A stretch of 64,000 bases of DNA from Prinia subflava (taxonomy: Eukaryota > Chordata > Aves > Passeriformes > Cisticolidae), in contig NW_026960611.1 of NCBI RefSeq assembly GCF_021018805.1, positions 2,046,001 through 2,110,000 on the forward strand, read 5' to 3'. Within the stretch, counting starts at the first letter, position 1, and each line of letters begins with the position of its first letter. Positions 9,841 to 20,851 of this stretch are shown here, one piece after another. The notes beneath the pieces are model-generated. The model worked only from the letters and a program-made list of their open reading frames with translations, made no database searches and was not told the origin of the DNA. Both the position numbers and the translations under genes were made by a program.

Positions 9841-11830
9841 TCAGTATACAGCGTCTTCTTCATCTACCCAAGCCGTACAGCTAGTGTCTCTCAAGACCAA
9901 GCCATACGCCCTTGATAGTGATGTTAAAGCTGCCACTCTACGTAGCATCCTCCAATTCCAAACAAGTATTACAACAGATAATACTAAACTTATGCTGACC
10001 AAAATAAGCAGCACAATTATAGGGTGGACTAAGGCATTCAGTATACCAGTTGCTGTTGGTGACCACCCAAAAAGCACATCCCACCAATGATGAGACAAAT
10101 GTTCCTCAAGCCTTTTAAAAACCCCTTTGATGGTCTCAGTGTCATGATGTATTGTAATTAATGTCTTTTCCCCTCCATCTCTAATTTCTTTTAAGATTTC
10201 TCTCAATTCGTGATGTTTCATCAATTGAGCAACTAAAGTCAAATTCATTCCTATGGGCACAGGCAGTATCTCCTGCACAGTGGCTAGGTTGGCCATAGGA
10301 AAAATCACATCCTTTAATTCTAACAAAATTGCAAACACACAAATTGAATTGAGTCTCATCTATAATTTGGTTGTCTATCCTTATGATGGGGCATGCAGTT
10401 CTAAGACAGACACAGCCTTGTCCTGTATACACAAGTGAAGTTGTCTGTTTGCCTGGATGCGTTTCAAAGTGACAAATACTTTGGTCTGTAACCAAACAAG
10501 TGTCTTTGTCACCTTCTAATGTCCCTTCACATATGTATCCTAGTTGTCTCCTCACAGTACAGGGCTCTAGATTAACAGTTTGCCATTTTCCTTCAATTTC
10601 TTGTGCCCACATCCTGTGCTCAGAAGGGTACAGTACCGTTCCCTCATGATTTAATCCTAAGGGAACTATTGGATGTATTAGGTCCACTGAGGCATTGTGT
10701 ATAGTTAAAACAAAGGCTGTCACCATACTGGTCACAGGGTTATAGGTGAAATTGACCAACATCCACCAAGACTGAAGTTCCCTCTCCATATCAGAGGCAT
10801 TGTCCCAAACAATCTTGTGAATTTCAGCAGGGAATGTTCCCTCTCCACCTTCTCTGATAACTGCAGCAGCTACTGATTGCATCCACAGTTGTGCTTGAGT
10901 ACACCCTAGAGCCAGCGAGATGTTTTCACTAGCTGTGCCTAGCGCATTCATTATTACCTCATGATCTCGCTCCTCTGTATTTTCCCATTCTGGTAATATT
11001 TGGGTCAATTTCCAATGATTGTTACCTAGTGCTAGTAGAGAGGATTGCAAAGGTGGTTGTAGTTTGACTAAATCGCTCCCTACTGAGGTTAATTTATTCA
11101 TCAGCACTTCTGAATCTATTGTGTTCAGCACTCCCAGTCCTGTCCCTAGCAACCCAGTGAGAACCCTCTTACTCCTAAAATTAGGAGGCATACTTTTTTG
11201 GAGCCAAGTGGTCCAGTCCATAAAGGAGTTCCTGGGAAATGGGGCACATTCTGGCCGAACGTGAGAAGCATTTACCTGTACTCCCATTTCTACTCGTTTC
11301 AAAGACCACTTCGGGTTAACCATCAGCTTCTGAACTGTCTTCTTAATAGCATATGGCCCAATTCTGGTAACTACAGGAGTTATTTCTTCTTCTACTTCTG
11401 GAATAGCTGGCATCTGGGTGATCACAGCCTTTCTTGGCACTGGTGGAGTAATCTTAGTCTGGTCCTTATGGAGCTCAGTACATACCTGGGTGATGTTAAA
11501 GTCAATATCATACCCTCTTATCGCACACCCCTCTATTTTGAGTCTAAACTGAGGACATTTACTCAAGCATTTGTCACAGCATTCAGGACTAATCCGGATG
11601 GGTCTCAGGGGTGGGTGGTAGGCCTCATGGAATCCATCCTGTACGAACGCATATTTACATCCCCAAACATTTCTTCCTTCCTACAAGCTTGCATTTGTAA
11701 CTTTCAGCATCTTGTTTAAAGCCTTACAAGAGTAAGGGTCATAAACTCTTCCTGGGCACTGGTATATCCCAGTCACATTATACCTACGTGGTATTGCATT
11801 GACTCTTGTTATGGCTAAGGTAATTACTAC
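9841..11830 (-). pseudogene. env: Element C envelope gene, atypical type
   Basis: From right to left on the minus strand there is a hydrophobic leader near 11825-11780, a Cys-rich surface subunit, a furin-type RSKR site near 11180-11165, and a glycine-rich hydrophobic stretch GLLGTGLGVL immediately after, as in a fusion peptide. A very long ectodomain follows, then a membrane segment (VLLILVSISLVLSVVILV) near 9995-9940 and a cytoplasmic tail. I see no C-X6-CC motif and no gamma-type immunosuppressive block. The gene changes frame between 10359 and 10181, and its start is lost at the junction with the RT remnant. Env mediates receptor binding and fusion; this copy is broken. Confidence 0.75.
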
Positions 11831-11843
11831 AATAGTTATAACT

Positions 11844-12506
11844 TTACAAGTCCTCAGTTACTTTGTTAACAGCTCTTAAATCTTGTACCAACCTGTATGA
11901 CCCATCAGGCTTCTTCACTGGCAAAATAGGAGTGTTGAAATCAGACTGACACTGCCTCAGTAGTCCTATCTTCAAGAAGTTTTCAATAATTGGACTAATC
12001 CCCTCTCTATCTTCTTTCTTTAGGGGGTATTGTTTAACCCTTACTGGCTGTCCTCCTTCTTTAAGTTTAATCTGCACTGGTAGTGCATTCTTTGCCCTTC
12101 CTGGTATATCAGAAGCCCACACTCCAGGAAATACCTGATCTATTCTTCTCCTGAAATTTTGCTCTTCATTTGCAACTTCAATTTCTTTGGTTATCATCAT
12201 TAAACTTAACAGTTCTACATATTGTTGATCTTTTACCTCCAAAATAATGTCCCCATTCTTAAAGGTTATTTTTGCCTCCAGCTGCCCTAGCAGGTCTCTG
12301 CCCAAAAGTGCAGATGGAGCTTTAGGCATGTATAAAAATTGGTGAATTCCCCACTTTTTACCCAATTTATACTTCAGTGGTTTGCAAAAATAAGCTCTTT
12401 CAGATTGGCCAGTCACCCCTTTTACCATAACATAGTCATTGGTTACAGGTACTAGGGCCTTATTCAGCACTGAAAATGTTGCCCCTGTGTCTATCAAAAA
12501 TTTCAC
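11844..12506 (-). pseudogene. pro-pol: Element C protease and RT N-terminal part
   Basis: A 220-codon open frame starts with FLIDTGATFSVLNKAL, the protease active site, includes LLGRDLLGQL, and continues into RT fingers with LPVKKPDGSYRLVQDL. It then ends at VTEDL, directly abutting env. Thus RT palm, thumb, RNase H and integrase are absent. The frame is the best-preserved part of this gamma-like family in the window and the key to reading element A. Confidence 0.85.
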
Positions 12507-12575
12507 CTTTGTTTCTTTGTTCCCCAGTTTGACTATAACCAGAGGGTCCTCTAGGGTAGGGCCCTCCAGTCTCTC

Positions 12576-12950
12576 TCAGCCCTCTTTTACATGAGCAATC
12601 CCTTTCTCCCCTTTCTGACCACCTTTTCTATGTTCATCACCCCTTCTTAGTTCTGGACACTGGTTTTTCCAGTGACCAAATCTTTTGCAAAATGCACACT
12701 GATCTTTTCCCAGTCGGGGTGGTCCCTGTTTCAGTGGACCTTGCCCATGTTTTCCTTTTTCTCCCTCTTTTACTACTGCTACTAATTTTTTCATCCCTTG
12801 TTTATATCCTTCTTCCCGGTTACTGAAAACTCTCCAGGCCTCATCCAGTAAAGCTTCTAAATTCCAGCTGTTTGGACCTTGGATCTTCTGGAGTTTCCGC
12901 CTGATGTCTCCTGTAGACTGTCCTAAAAATAAATTTATTAATTGCTGCAT
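12576..12950 (-). pseudogene. gag: Element C gag, capsid end and nucleocapsid
   Basis: The frame shows DIRRKLQKIQGP (end of capsid), a charged linker, and one CCHC knuckle CAFCKRFGHWKNQC near 12700-12655. It is separated from the upstream capsid frame by a stop or frame change near 12951-12983. The single intact zinc knuckle agrees with a gammaretrovirus-like gag and parallels the broken one in element A. Confidence 0.85.
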
Positions 12951-12983
12951 CCCTTCATCAGATCCAGGATCCAGGGTGGTGTG

Positions 12984-14252
12984 TCAGCGCATTGCGTATT
13001 GCAGGTGATCTAGAAATTCAGAGGGTGTTTGAGTGGGGCCCTGTTTGATAGCATATAAGGATGACCAGTTTATGGTTTTGGGGATAGTTCTTTCCAGCCC
13101 TTTTACTATCAATACCTGGTATCTCTTTAACCGTCCCAACCCCTCATCTCCATTAGGATCCCATTTTGGGTCTTGGAGGGGAAATATATCCTTAACATCC
13201 TCCTGTGTTGTTCTACAATCATCCTCGGCCAGATCCTTAGCTACTTTCAAAACTAATTGCTTCTCAGTTTCTGTTAGGGCATCAAGCAGCAGTTGGAGGT
13301 CTGCCCAATCAGGTAAATGCTGCTTAATCATAAACTTCATTTTCTTAGCAACCCCTATTGGATCACTTTGATAGCCCTTAGCACTCTTTTCCCAAATTTC
13401 TAAATCAATCGAGGAAAAGGGAACCTTAATCAGTTTTGTTTCTCCATCAGAGGTCATTGCTTGCCTTAGAGGTGCTTGTATGACGTCTCTGGTTTGTTTT
13501 TGGGTCCTTAATGCTATGGGTCCTTGTGGGGGAAGTTTGGGAGCTGGTGAGGGAGGTTCAGGTTCATCCCACTCACTGTCACTGCTAGGCAGTGGTGGAT
13601 AAAATTTGGATGGTTCCCTGGGTTCAGGAGTGGATGGAGGAACCCCTACCTCAGCTGCTGTCCTTCCAAAGGAAGATGAAGCTAGAGATGAAGCGGGGCA
13701 GGTTGGAGTTAATGATGGTTCTGAATCTGCATCCCCCAGCACCCTCCTCCTTTCCTGCCTTTTAGGGGGTGGTTTAAGTATGTCTTCTGTCTCTTGTTCC
13801 AAAGCCTCTGCTTGGTATACCTTGTCAGGATGTGTGCACCTCTGATTTATTGAGCAGGTGCTACAACACCGTTTGGGCTTTCCCTTAGTAACTTTATGGT
13901 CCTTTTCAAGGGCCAATACTAAAGGATCAGATGGTGTCCTCATTCCACAATCCCTTTGCCACTCAGGGTGATCCATAAGAGTAAACAAACCATATCAGCA
14001 TAAGCCACTTCCTGCCACTTTTGCTCACGGAGTAGGAAGAGCATTAGCTGCAATAGTCTCATAGTGCAGTGTACCATGTGCTGGCCACTTCACCCCCTCT
14101 TCCAGCCTATACAGTGGCCACCACTGTGTACAAAACTTAACAAGCTCCCTTTTGGTTTCTGTACCCCCATAGCCCACCAATTCTTTCTAGTGTGTTAAAA
14201 TACATCCCAGAGGACTGCCTTTAGGAACCTCTTGACTCTCACTTGCTCCCAT
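12984..14252 (-). pseudogene. gag: Element C gag, matrix, p12 and capsid
   Basis: The likely initiator is the ATG at 14252-14250 (GAGCAAG follows, giving Met-Gly-Ala-Ser, so a myristoylation site is plausible). PLGCIL follows as in element A. Stops interrupt the matrix part. From 13988 a 334-codon open frame covers a proline-rich p12 segment and capsid with VPFSSIDLEIWEK and TETEKQLVLK. The order MA, p12, CA is gammaretroviral. Confidence 0.82.
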
Positions 14253-14399
14253 CCTTAATATCCCTCTGGTATAAAGATATACTGGGCACTCTTTACCCTA
14301 AAGATTTCCACTGGCTTCCCTATATCTCCTGCTCCTGGGCATATACTTTTACTGAAGAAAGAAGCAGGGTTTACACGCACGCACACACACACACACCGT
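14253..14399 (-). other. Element C leader remnant and CA microsatellite at the C/D junction
   Basis: Upstream of the gag start of C (to the right) about 90 bp may be leader. No primer binding site or 5' LTR is seen. A CA-rich microsatellite at about 14374-14396 marks the boundary with element D, whose env ends just beyond. Whether C was cut by recombination or replication slippage at this repeat cannot be decided from the sequence. Confidence 0.45.
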
Positions 14400-14924
14400 G
14401 GGAAGGTGACTGGTTGAACCATGACTCGAACCATCTTTGTTGGTCTTCTCTCTTTTTTTCTTTGGGCTAATCTTTCTCTCAATTCAGCCATCGAGTCTCT
14501 CACTACTCCAGTGTCATCAGCATAGAAGCAGAATTCTTCTTTCAAGGCGGCGCCCAAGCCTCCTTGTTGCATGAACAAGAGGTCTAGTCTTTGCTTGTTC
14601 TGCAAGACAACTTCTGAGAGTGAGAAAACTGATTTCTCTAGAAAGGAGATGGGTTTTTCGATCCTCTGCAAGTCTTCATTAATGGTCATTTGCAGTTGAG
14701 AAAGTCTGGTGTTGGGTCACGAGGGCTGTGACACTTGTGGCTGCGCTGGTTGCTCTTAGGCCGAGCAGCATCGCAATAGTTACATTTATTATTTCTCTTT
14801 TGCGCAGCTGGCTGGGTTCTTCAAAAAGGCAGTACACTTCTTCGTCTGAGTGGTACAGGACTCTAGGAACAATTAGAACTTGGACACAAAAATCAGCAGT
14901 CATTAAATTTGTGAAGGAACACAC
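14400..14924 (-). pseudogene. env: Element D envelope, transmembrane subunit, gamma type
   Basis: The minus strand gives a fusion-peptide-like NVTIAMLLGLRA (about 14800-14760), then [16 protein letters not shown], the position and pattern of the gammaretroviral immunosuppressive domain, then FCFYADDTG. The usual C-X6-CC motif reads G-X6-FC here, so two of three cysteines are replaced. A frame slip follows near 14440-14420 and the gene is truncated before its membrane anchor at the CA repeat. The env type contrasts with the beta-like pol of the same element. Confidence 0.82.
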
Positions 14925-16281
14925 AGGGACTCACCCTAGATTGCTGGCAAACCTACATCCCAGATGCAGATGGGATCACCTACTTATTGATCTTTTTGTC
15001 GGGCTTGACAACTTGGTGCAGATGTTGCCTTTCTGTTTTGCTAAGGTTGCATTGCTAAAACATCTGCCCTGACCTGTGACTTGACTCAGAGTGATTCTTC
15101 TGCAGGGATTGTCCTACTTGCACTGGGGTGGATTGACAGCTGCTGAGTAGCTAAAGGGTAACACTTTCATAGAAAGGGGGTTTTGCGTCGTAACACAGCT
15201 AACACGAACTTGTGAGATTCGGGATTGATTGGTTTAATGACAAAAAGGTGGCATTCAACAAGCTAAGGAATGGATTGTAAGGAGCTGGTTTGGGCTTTTG
15301 GTAAGGAGCTACTGAGTTGAATGGGATCACGGTGGTAGAGGTGGTTTTGGGGCTAGTTGTTGCCTCTATCTTGGGTCTGTTTACTGCAAGAATTTGGTTG
15401 GGTCTACCTGATTGAGATGCTGATGGCAAGAGCCTGATTACCATTCTGTTCGCCCAAACGTTGCGACCAAAGGTGCGAACAAACACTGTCCACACTCTGC
15501 CCATGGCTCAACTCGCTTGGGTCAGTTGCAAAATTGTCATATTGTAGCTTTGACAAGTGTGTTTCCTCCTGTTTTGGGGCTTGTATATTGTTTTGTCAGA
15601 CGCAAATTTTGGTTCGCGACAGCCATGTGGTACATACGTGACTTGTAGGAACTTATCTGCTTGTCGTGGTTGCCATCTATCGCTTGTCACGATAGTTTCA
15701 CACTCCTAGTACCTACAATACTCATTACTTGGGTATATACAATAACTCTTTCTTGGGTTGGAGGCAGGACACTAATAGGTTTGCTACTATGAGGAGTTGC
15801 CTAACTTGGGGAATCTTGATTGTGAAGGGAATATGTCTTTCAGCCTAAACACAAGAAATGGGCTGCTCAGTGTGGTGGTTTCTTTGAGCACTTTGTCACT
15901 TGAAAGATGTAGCAGGACCTACCTGAATGGCTGATGGGGGTAATAGTCTGAGTTAGCTTGCCCTCTGGCGACAAGCCCCAACAGCAGAATTACACAAAAA
16001 CACCGTTGTTGTTTGGGTCTCACCGGTGTGGGACTCTTGGGTGCTGTCGGGCGGCTTGGCAGTTTGTTATTTTCCTCTGGAACAGGCGTGTACACATTAC
16101 GGGGGCGCTCCACGAGCATGTCTTGCAAACAGAAACTCATAGTTTTCATTAGTCTCATTCTGAAGGTCTGGCTTGATTGACTTAAGTGGACACTACCTGA
16201 TTCTGCCCTCCTTTTTGACTGCTGCGTACCCCCGCCCTGTGAGCACCAGTCTCTAGCCCTGTTCCCATTCACCCAGCTCAT
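14925..16281 (-). pseudogene. env: Element D envelope, surface subunit
   Basis: Several minus frames cover this span. The 15919-16281 frame begins with a Met, a basic N-terminal region and a hydrophobic stretch (CFCVILLLGLVARG) that looks like a long signal peptide. Frames at 15508-15690 and 15199-15504 contain Pro/Thr/Asn-rich sequence with potential glycosylation sites, as in the proline-rich hinge of gamma-type surface proteins. No motif fixes the receptor class. The assignment depends mainly on position between integrase and the transmembrane part. Confidence 0.6.
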
Positions 16282-16289
16282 TTTTAATT

Positions 16290-16990
16290 ACAACTTGTGG
16301 GCCCTCCTCTAGTGCTCGGGTGGCCTAGTGTTTTTGGACAGGACTGTTTGTTTCATCTCCCCTAGGGAATTGATTCAGTGCTAGCAAAGCAGTTGCTAGT
16401 ATACGCACTTGATTTCTTGAGGGAACGGAATTGGCAAAGCCTTCTGTTTATGCCAATACTTCTAACTTGGCTTTCAGGGTCTGATTTGCTCGCTCAACAA
16501 TGGCTTGCCTGGTGCTGTTATATGGGATGCCATGCACGAAGGCGATACCTCACTTTGAAACAAACTCTTGGCTCGATTTTGAAACAAAATTTAGGCTGTT
16601 GTCTGTTTTGATCTGTTTCGGAATGCTGAGCCACGCCATGGCTGTCAACCAGTGCTGGATGGTTGCTTTGGAGTCAGTTTTCAGATGCTGTGTGGCCATG
16701 ATCACCCACTGTATGTGTCCACAGTCACTGCAAGCCATGCTCAGGATTTCAGCAGCTGACAGAGTGTGAAGTCTGTTTGCCATATTTCTGAGGCTTTGAG
16801 GCCCCTGGGGTTGACTCTGCTGGACCACAGTGGTGATTTCTGACAATGAGGACACGCAGCGACAACGTGCTTTGCATCGACAGTCGAGATCTCGCACCTT
16901 TTTGCTAGTGCTTTAGCCCTGATGTGGAGTGATTCGTGTAACTGCCGGGAATCTCTCAGTATCCACAGTCCTTTGGCTGCGGCGTCTGCT
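16290..16990 (-). pseudogene. pol: Element D integrase
   Basis: The frame at 16550-16897 contains IKTDNSLNFV, the second catalytic Asp block of retroviral integrase, with zinc-binding Cys and His residues upstream. Further left, the GQAIVERAN-like E block is visible in another frame near 16510-16480. Integrase joins viral DNA to the host chromosome. The gene is in several frames and inactive. It lies between RNase H (right) and env (left). Confidence 0.75.
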
Positions 16991-17345
16991 TTGTCATTGC
17001 CAATTTGAAAGAATCCTTTGATTGGATCATGGCTGTTTACATGGATGACGGATATAGTGCCTTTTCACGAAAAGAGTGCTTCCTCAAGCATCATAGCTGC
17101 CATGGACATTGCGAAGCCGGGTCCTGACATGGCTAGGCAAAGCTTGGCCACAAACATGGAGTCGGTTACAATGTTGAGGTGTTTTTCTGCTAACAGACTT
17201 CACGCTAGCACCAAGGCCGCTGCTTCGAGCTGCTGGACTGAAAGCGTAGGATCCATCGTTTTGACGCATTGCTACTGTTCTCCTGACTGCTATACCGCCG
17301 CTGAGGTCGAGGTCACTGAGGACGCGTCTGTGAATATTGTTGGTC
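16991..17345 (-). pseudogene. pol: Element D RNase H
   Basis: The long RT frame ends with IFTDASSVTSTSAAV near 17340-17293, the first RNase H catalytic block, and the rest of the domain continues in shifted frames to about 16991. The shift right after the first Asp breaks the enzyme. The position between RT and integrase is canonical. Confidence 0.72.
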
Positions 17346-18690
17346 CTTGTTGGGGTCGGTCAATGATCTTTGGCGAGAGGTTGATGTCGACAATCGCTAG
17401 CAGCTGAGTCCAAGGGGGTTTCGCTGCATAGTGGGTCTCCCCTCTAAAGCTAGCAAGGGCTAGGGCTAGATGCTCTGAAACTGTCGTTGATTGCGTGGAG
17501 AGCTGTTTGCGGAAGGGCAGGTAAATGGTGGTGGGTTTGATACTTAGGTGCTTGAGGGCAAGCTTCCTGCCTTTCATGATGAGTTTGCTAAGGCACTCAA
17601 CTCCTGGGGAAAAAGCGCGTGACGGTTTCCCCAAGACTACCCATTGTATGGGCTGGGCTTCTGTGGGGGGCCCTTGGGCAAGCGCTCCAACTCCTCCCTT
17701 CTTCGTGAAGTGGAAGTACAAATTGAGTGGCGAGCCCGGGTTCCACTTGGCGAGCGTACTCACGGACATCTGCTGTTCAATAAAATCGAGCGAACTTATC
17801 ACTTCTGGTGTTAGAGTTTTCTGCTCCCATGAGTTCTTCCTTTTCAAGAGGTCATTCAGGGGGTCCATGACTTCAGGAGGGATCAGGATGATGTTGCGAA
17901 GCCATTGCAGGGATCTCACTAGCTGCTGCATGTCATGGAGCGTTTTAATGTCTTGGCGGAGTCTTACCTGGGGAGGGGTAACGTAGGAACTTGTAATTCT
18001 TACCCCTGAAAAGGTTACACACGGTCCCTTCTTTATTTTTGTGCTCGCAATTTTAAATCCATTTGTTTTCAGGGTCTCTGAGACTGCCGACACTAGTCGG
18101 TCTACCTGGCTCACTGTTGGCGCGGCAATCAGGATATCGTCCATGTATTGGATGATGGTTGCGGCCGGGTCACTGCGCCGAAAGGGCGGCAGTGCTCGGT
18201 CCACTGTGATCAGATATATGGTCGGTGAGTTGACCATTCCTTGGGGCAGAACTTTCCACTGGAAGTGCAGGTTGGGCTGTTGGTTGTTTGGGAAGACAAT
18301 GGAAAAAGCAAACTTCTCTTTATCTTCATCATGCAGGGGTATAGAAAAGAAACAGTCTTTAATGTCAAGCACAGCACAGGGTTGCCCCCGTGGTATCGAG
18401 TTCATGGGTAAGAGAGTTTGAACAGGACTTATTGCTTAGATTTTCTTGTTCACTTCCGTCAGGTCGTGCAACAGGCCAAAGCCTTCGCCAGACTGCTCAG
18501 GTATTACAAAAACCGGGGTGTTCCATGGACTGGTAGAGGGCTCTATATGGTTCCGCTGCAGCTCGCAACTAATTAGCTCAAAGAGGGCAATCATTCGAGG
18601 CTTTGACAAGGGCCACTGCTCGACCTACACTGGGTCAGTTGATTTCCATGTTAATTTGATAGGAAATTGCGCGTATGTGGCAGTGGCCTT
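17290..18690 (-). pseudogene. pol: Element D RT, beta type
   Basis: A 371-codon open frame (17290-18405) contains AVLDIKDCFFSIPLH, WKVLPQGMVNSPT, and QYMDDILIAAP with an intact YMDD box near 18155-18125, followed by thumb and connection. The N-terminal fingers lie at 18420-18690 in other frames (a stop at about 18436 separates them). YMDD and the surrounding motifs are betaretrovirus/alpharetrovirus-like, unlike the gamma-type env downstream. Confidence 0.87.
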
Positions 18691-19240
18691 TAGAATAAAC
18701 TTGTCACTCTGACATTCAGTAGGGCTAGGGCATCTCTCTCCAACAGGGGTGGACAATTTGACATAACATATGGGAAAAGGGTGATGGGTTTCTCTGGTCC
18801 CCTTTTGGAGTAAAGTGTTATCCCCACCAACTGGGTGCTTTTGCGAGCTCGGGACAACCCCCCAACCTCGCCCACCATGGGGGCCTCCTCTGTTTTCCAG
18901 TGCAGAGGCCAATACATTTCCGGAATGGTACTTAGGTTCGATCCTGTGTCAACCCAAAAGGGGAGATTAATAGCAGTGTCGTCAGAGCTGTTGTGGAGAT
19001 AGCAGACCCCCCACACTATCAGTGGGTTTTTACCCATCTTCATGGCCAAGGCCACCCAGGGATCCTGCTCCCAAGGGGTTGTTCTTGGTGCTCCTGGAGC
19101 ATAGATGGATCTGATTGAGCTATTGGTTGAGCCGCAAAACTGGTCATTCCTGTGGGGGACAGTGGGTGCAGGCGCTCCACACTCCCTTGGGGATTGGCAT
19201 AATTGGGCCGCTTCACATTCCAAGCTGGAGGGAGCTGTGT
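18690..19240 (-). pseudogene. pro: Element D protease
   Basis: The 177-codon minus frame has FWVDTGSNLSTIP near 18960-18920, the aspartic protease active site, and LLERDALALL near 18730-18700, equivalent to the usual LLGRD box with Gly replaced by Glu. Just upstream lies the nucleocapsid. No dUTPase motif was recognised in this element, unlike E and H. Confidence 0.8.
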
Positions 19241-20446
19241 GCAGCCCGGCTGTTCCCTCCCCCTCCCATTTCCCTGAAGCTTAGATCTGCATTCTTTGGC
19301 AAAGTGCCCTTTTTTTCCGCACCCCCAGCATGGCCCCCTTGGATGTGTCTGGTTCGGAGGGACTACTGTTGGCCGGTGCCCTGCCTAGGGGCAACTCGCC
19401 ACAGCGTGGCCTGCTTGACCACATTTGAAGCATGCCATTACACTGGATATTGTGGTGCGGACGGCTGCCTAGATTGGGCCTAGCTGTTCTTTTGTGACAT
19501 GCTTGATCATATTTGCAATACTGGACCCAGCTGGTAATGACCGTAGGGTGTCTTTGGTGGCCAAATTACATTGTTGGCGCAGACATTCTGCCACTACAGG
19601 GCCCTTTGCTTCCAAGGGCAAAGCTGAGGAATCAACCGCTGCCTGGAGGCGGTCTACAAATTGTGTAAAGCTTTCAGCCTCACCTTGCCTTATTGTGGAC
19701 CATGGGAATGGTCTGGCAATAACCCCGGAAGCAGTGCGAATAGCGTCTCTGGTGGCACGAGTAGTTTCTAGAATTTCATGGGCCCGTAGTTTCTCGGCTT
19801 GAGCTTGGGGCGTGATCATCTCTGGGCCCGTGCCCATCAACCGCTGAAGGAGGGTGATCTGCCCCTGTCACTAAAGCCAGCTGCTTTGTGCAATTGTCTT
19901 CCCATTCTTGTTTAAAAACAATCATCCCTGCCCCATCAAAAATTAGTCTGCAGGTTTGTTTAATATCGAATGGGAGCATGTCATCCCCTCCAAAAATGCC
20001 GTCAATGAAGGTGGAGACCATGGCAAAGTTAATACCTTTGTCTTCAATTGCTTTAATAATTGCCTGCACATCCTTGGGATTTACTGGCGAATAAATCCTT
20101 TGGTTCCCACCTTGACCCCCAAGTCGGACCGGGAATGCTAGCTTGGCTGACGGAGCCCATTCTGCACATGCTATCTTGATTTTCCTCCAGTCTGTAAGCT
20201 AGGTGGGTTCATATTTTAATTCCCTCTCGGTGTAGGCTGAGGCTTTATTTGACTTTGCTTTAAACCGCGTTCGACACGCTCCTTCTTTTTCGGAGTCCGT
20301 GTCAGTTTCTGGCAGCTCATCTGAGCTGCTGGTGTCAGAGTCAGTGTCGGATGTGGAGTGACTCAGCACTTCCTGGCTCTGACACCTTTTTGTTGGGTCC
20401 CGACCCCGCCTACCCCTCCTGTGGGCCGACCACTTCTTCCCAATAG
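19241..20446 (-). pseudogene. gag: Element D gag, capsid and nucleocapsid part
   Basis: Reading right to left: an acidic Ser/Asp-rich segment (20199-20446), capsid frames (19776-20069 and 19469-19840) with a major-homology-region-like block ESFTQFVDRLQAAV, then two CCHC knuckles: CFKCGQAGHAVASC at 19432-19391 and CWGCGKKGHFAKEC at 19330-19289. Two knuckles fit a betaretrovirus-like gag. The gag is cut at 20446 by provirus E; its N-terminal part lies at 28598-29596. Confidence 0.82.
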
Positions 20447-20851
20447 GCTCGCCACGCTGAAATCTGAGACTCAATCTTGAGGCTAGAGATCGAGCAATGC
20501 ACGTTTAATCAATGTGATTAATAACATACGTTCTCCTCTTTATTCACAAGATGGCCGGTTATATACAGTAAGAATAGTTTACAGTGACAGGTGCATTTCT
20601 ATTGGCAGTGAGGCGTGGACAAATATGTAAACATTCACAGTTTAAGGCAGCTACCGTGTCTTCACAGTAATAGCCCTATTCTATTGATACCCATACCTTA
20701 ACCCAAATTCTAACTGCGCCACAAGCTTATCTACTTCTACACAGGCCAAAAGCTGAGGCCTAGCAGGCCCAAATCTGAGGCCCAGTTTGGGATAGCTCAA
20801 TTCTCATTCCACAGCACATTATGGCCACGATCTCTAAGAAATTCGGTTACA
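20447..20851 (-). mobile_element. Provirus E 3' LTR
   Basis: On the minus strand the LTR starts TGTAACCG at 20851, directly after a purine-rich tract (20852-20870 read in reverse), the expected polypurine primer. The polyadenylation signal is the inverted TTTATT near 20538. It matches 28190-28597 over its whole length. The env stop codon lies inside the LTR (20797), a common retroviral overlap. The outer (left) end is approximate. Confidence 0.85.
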
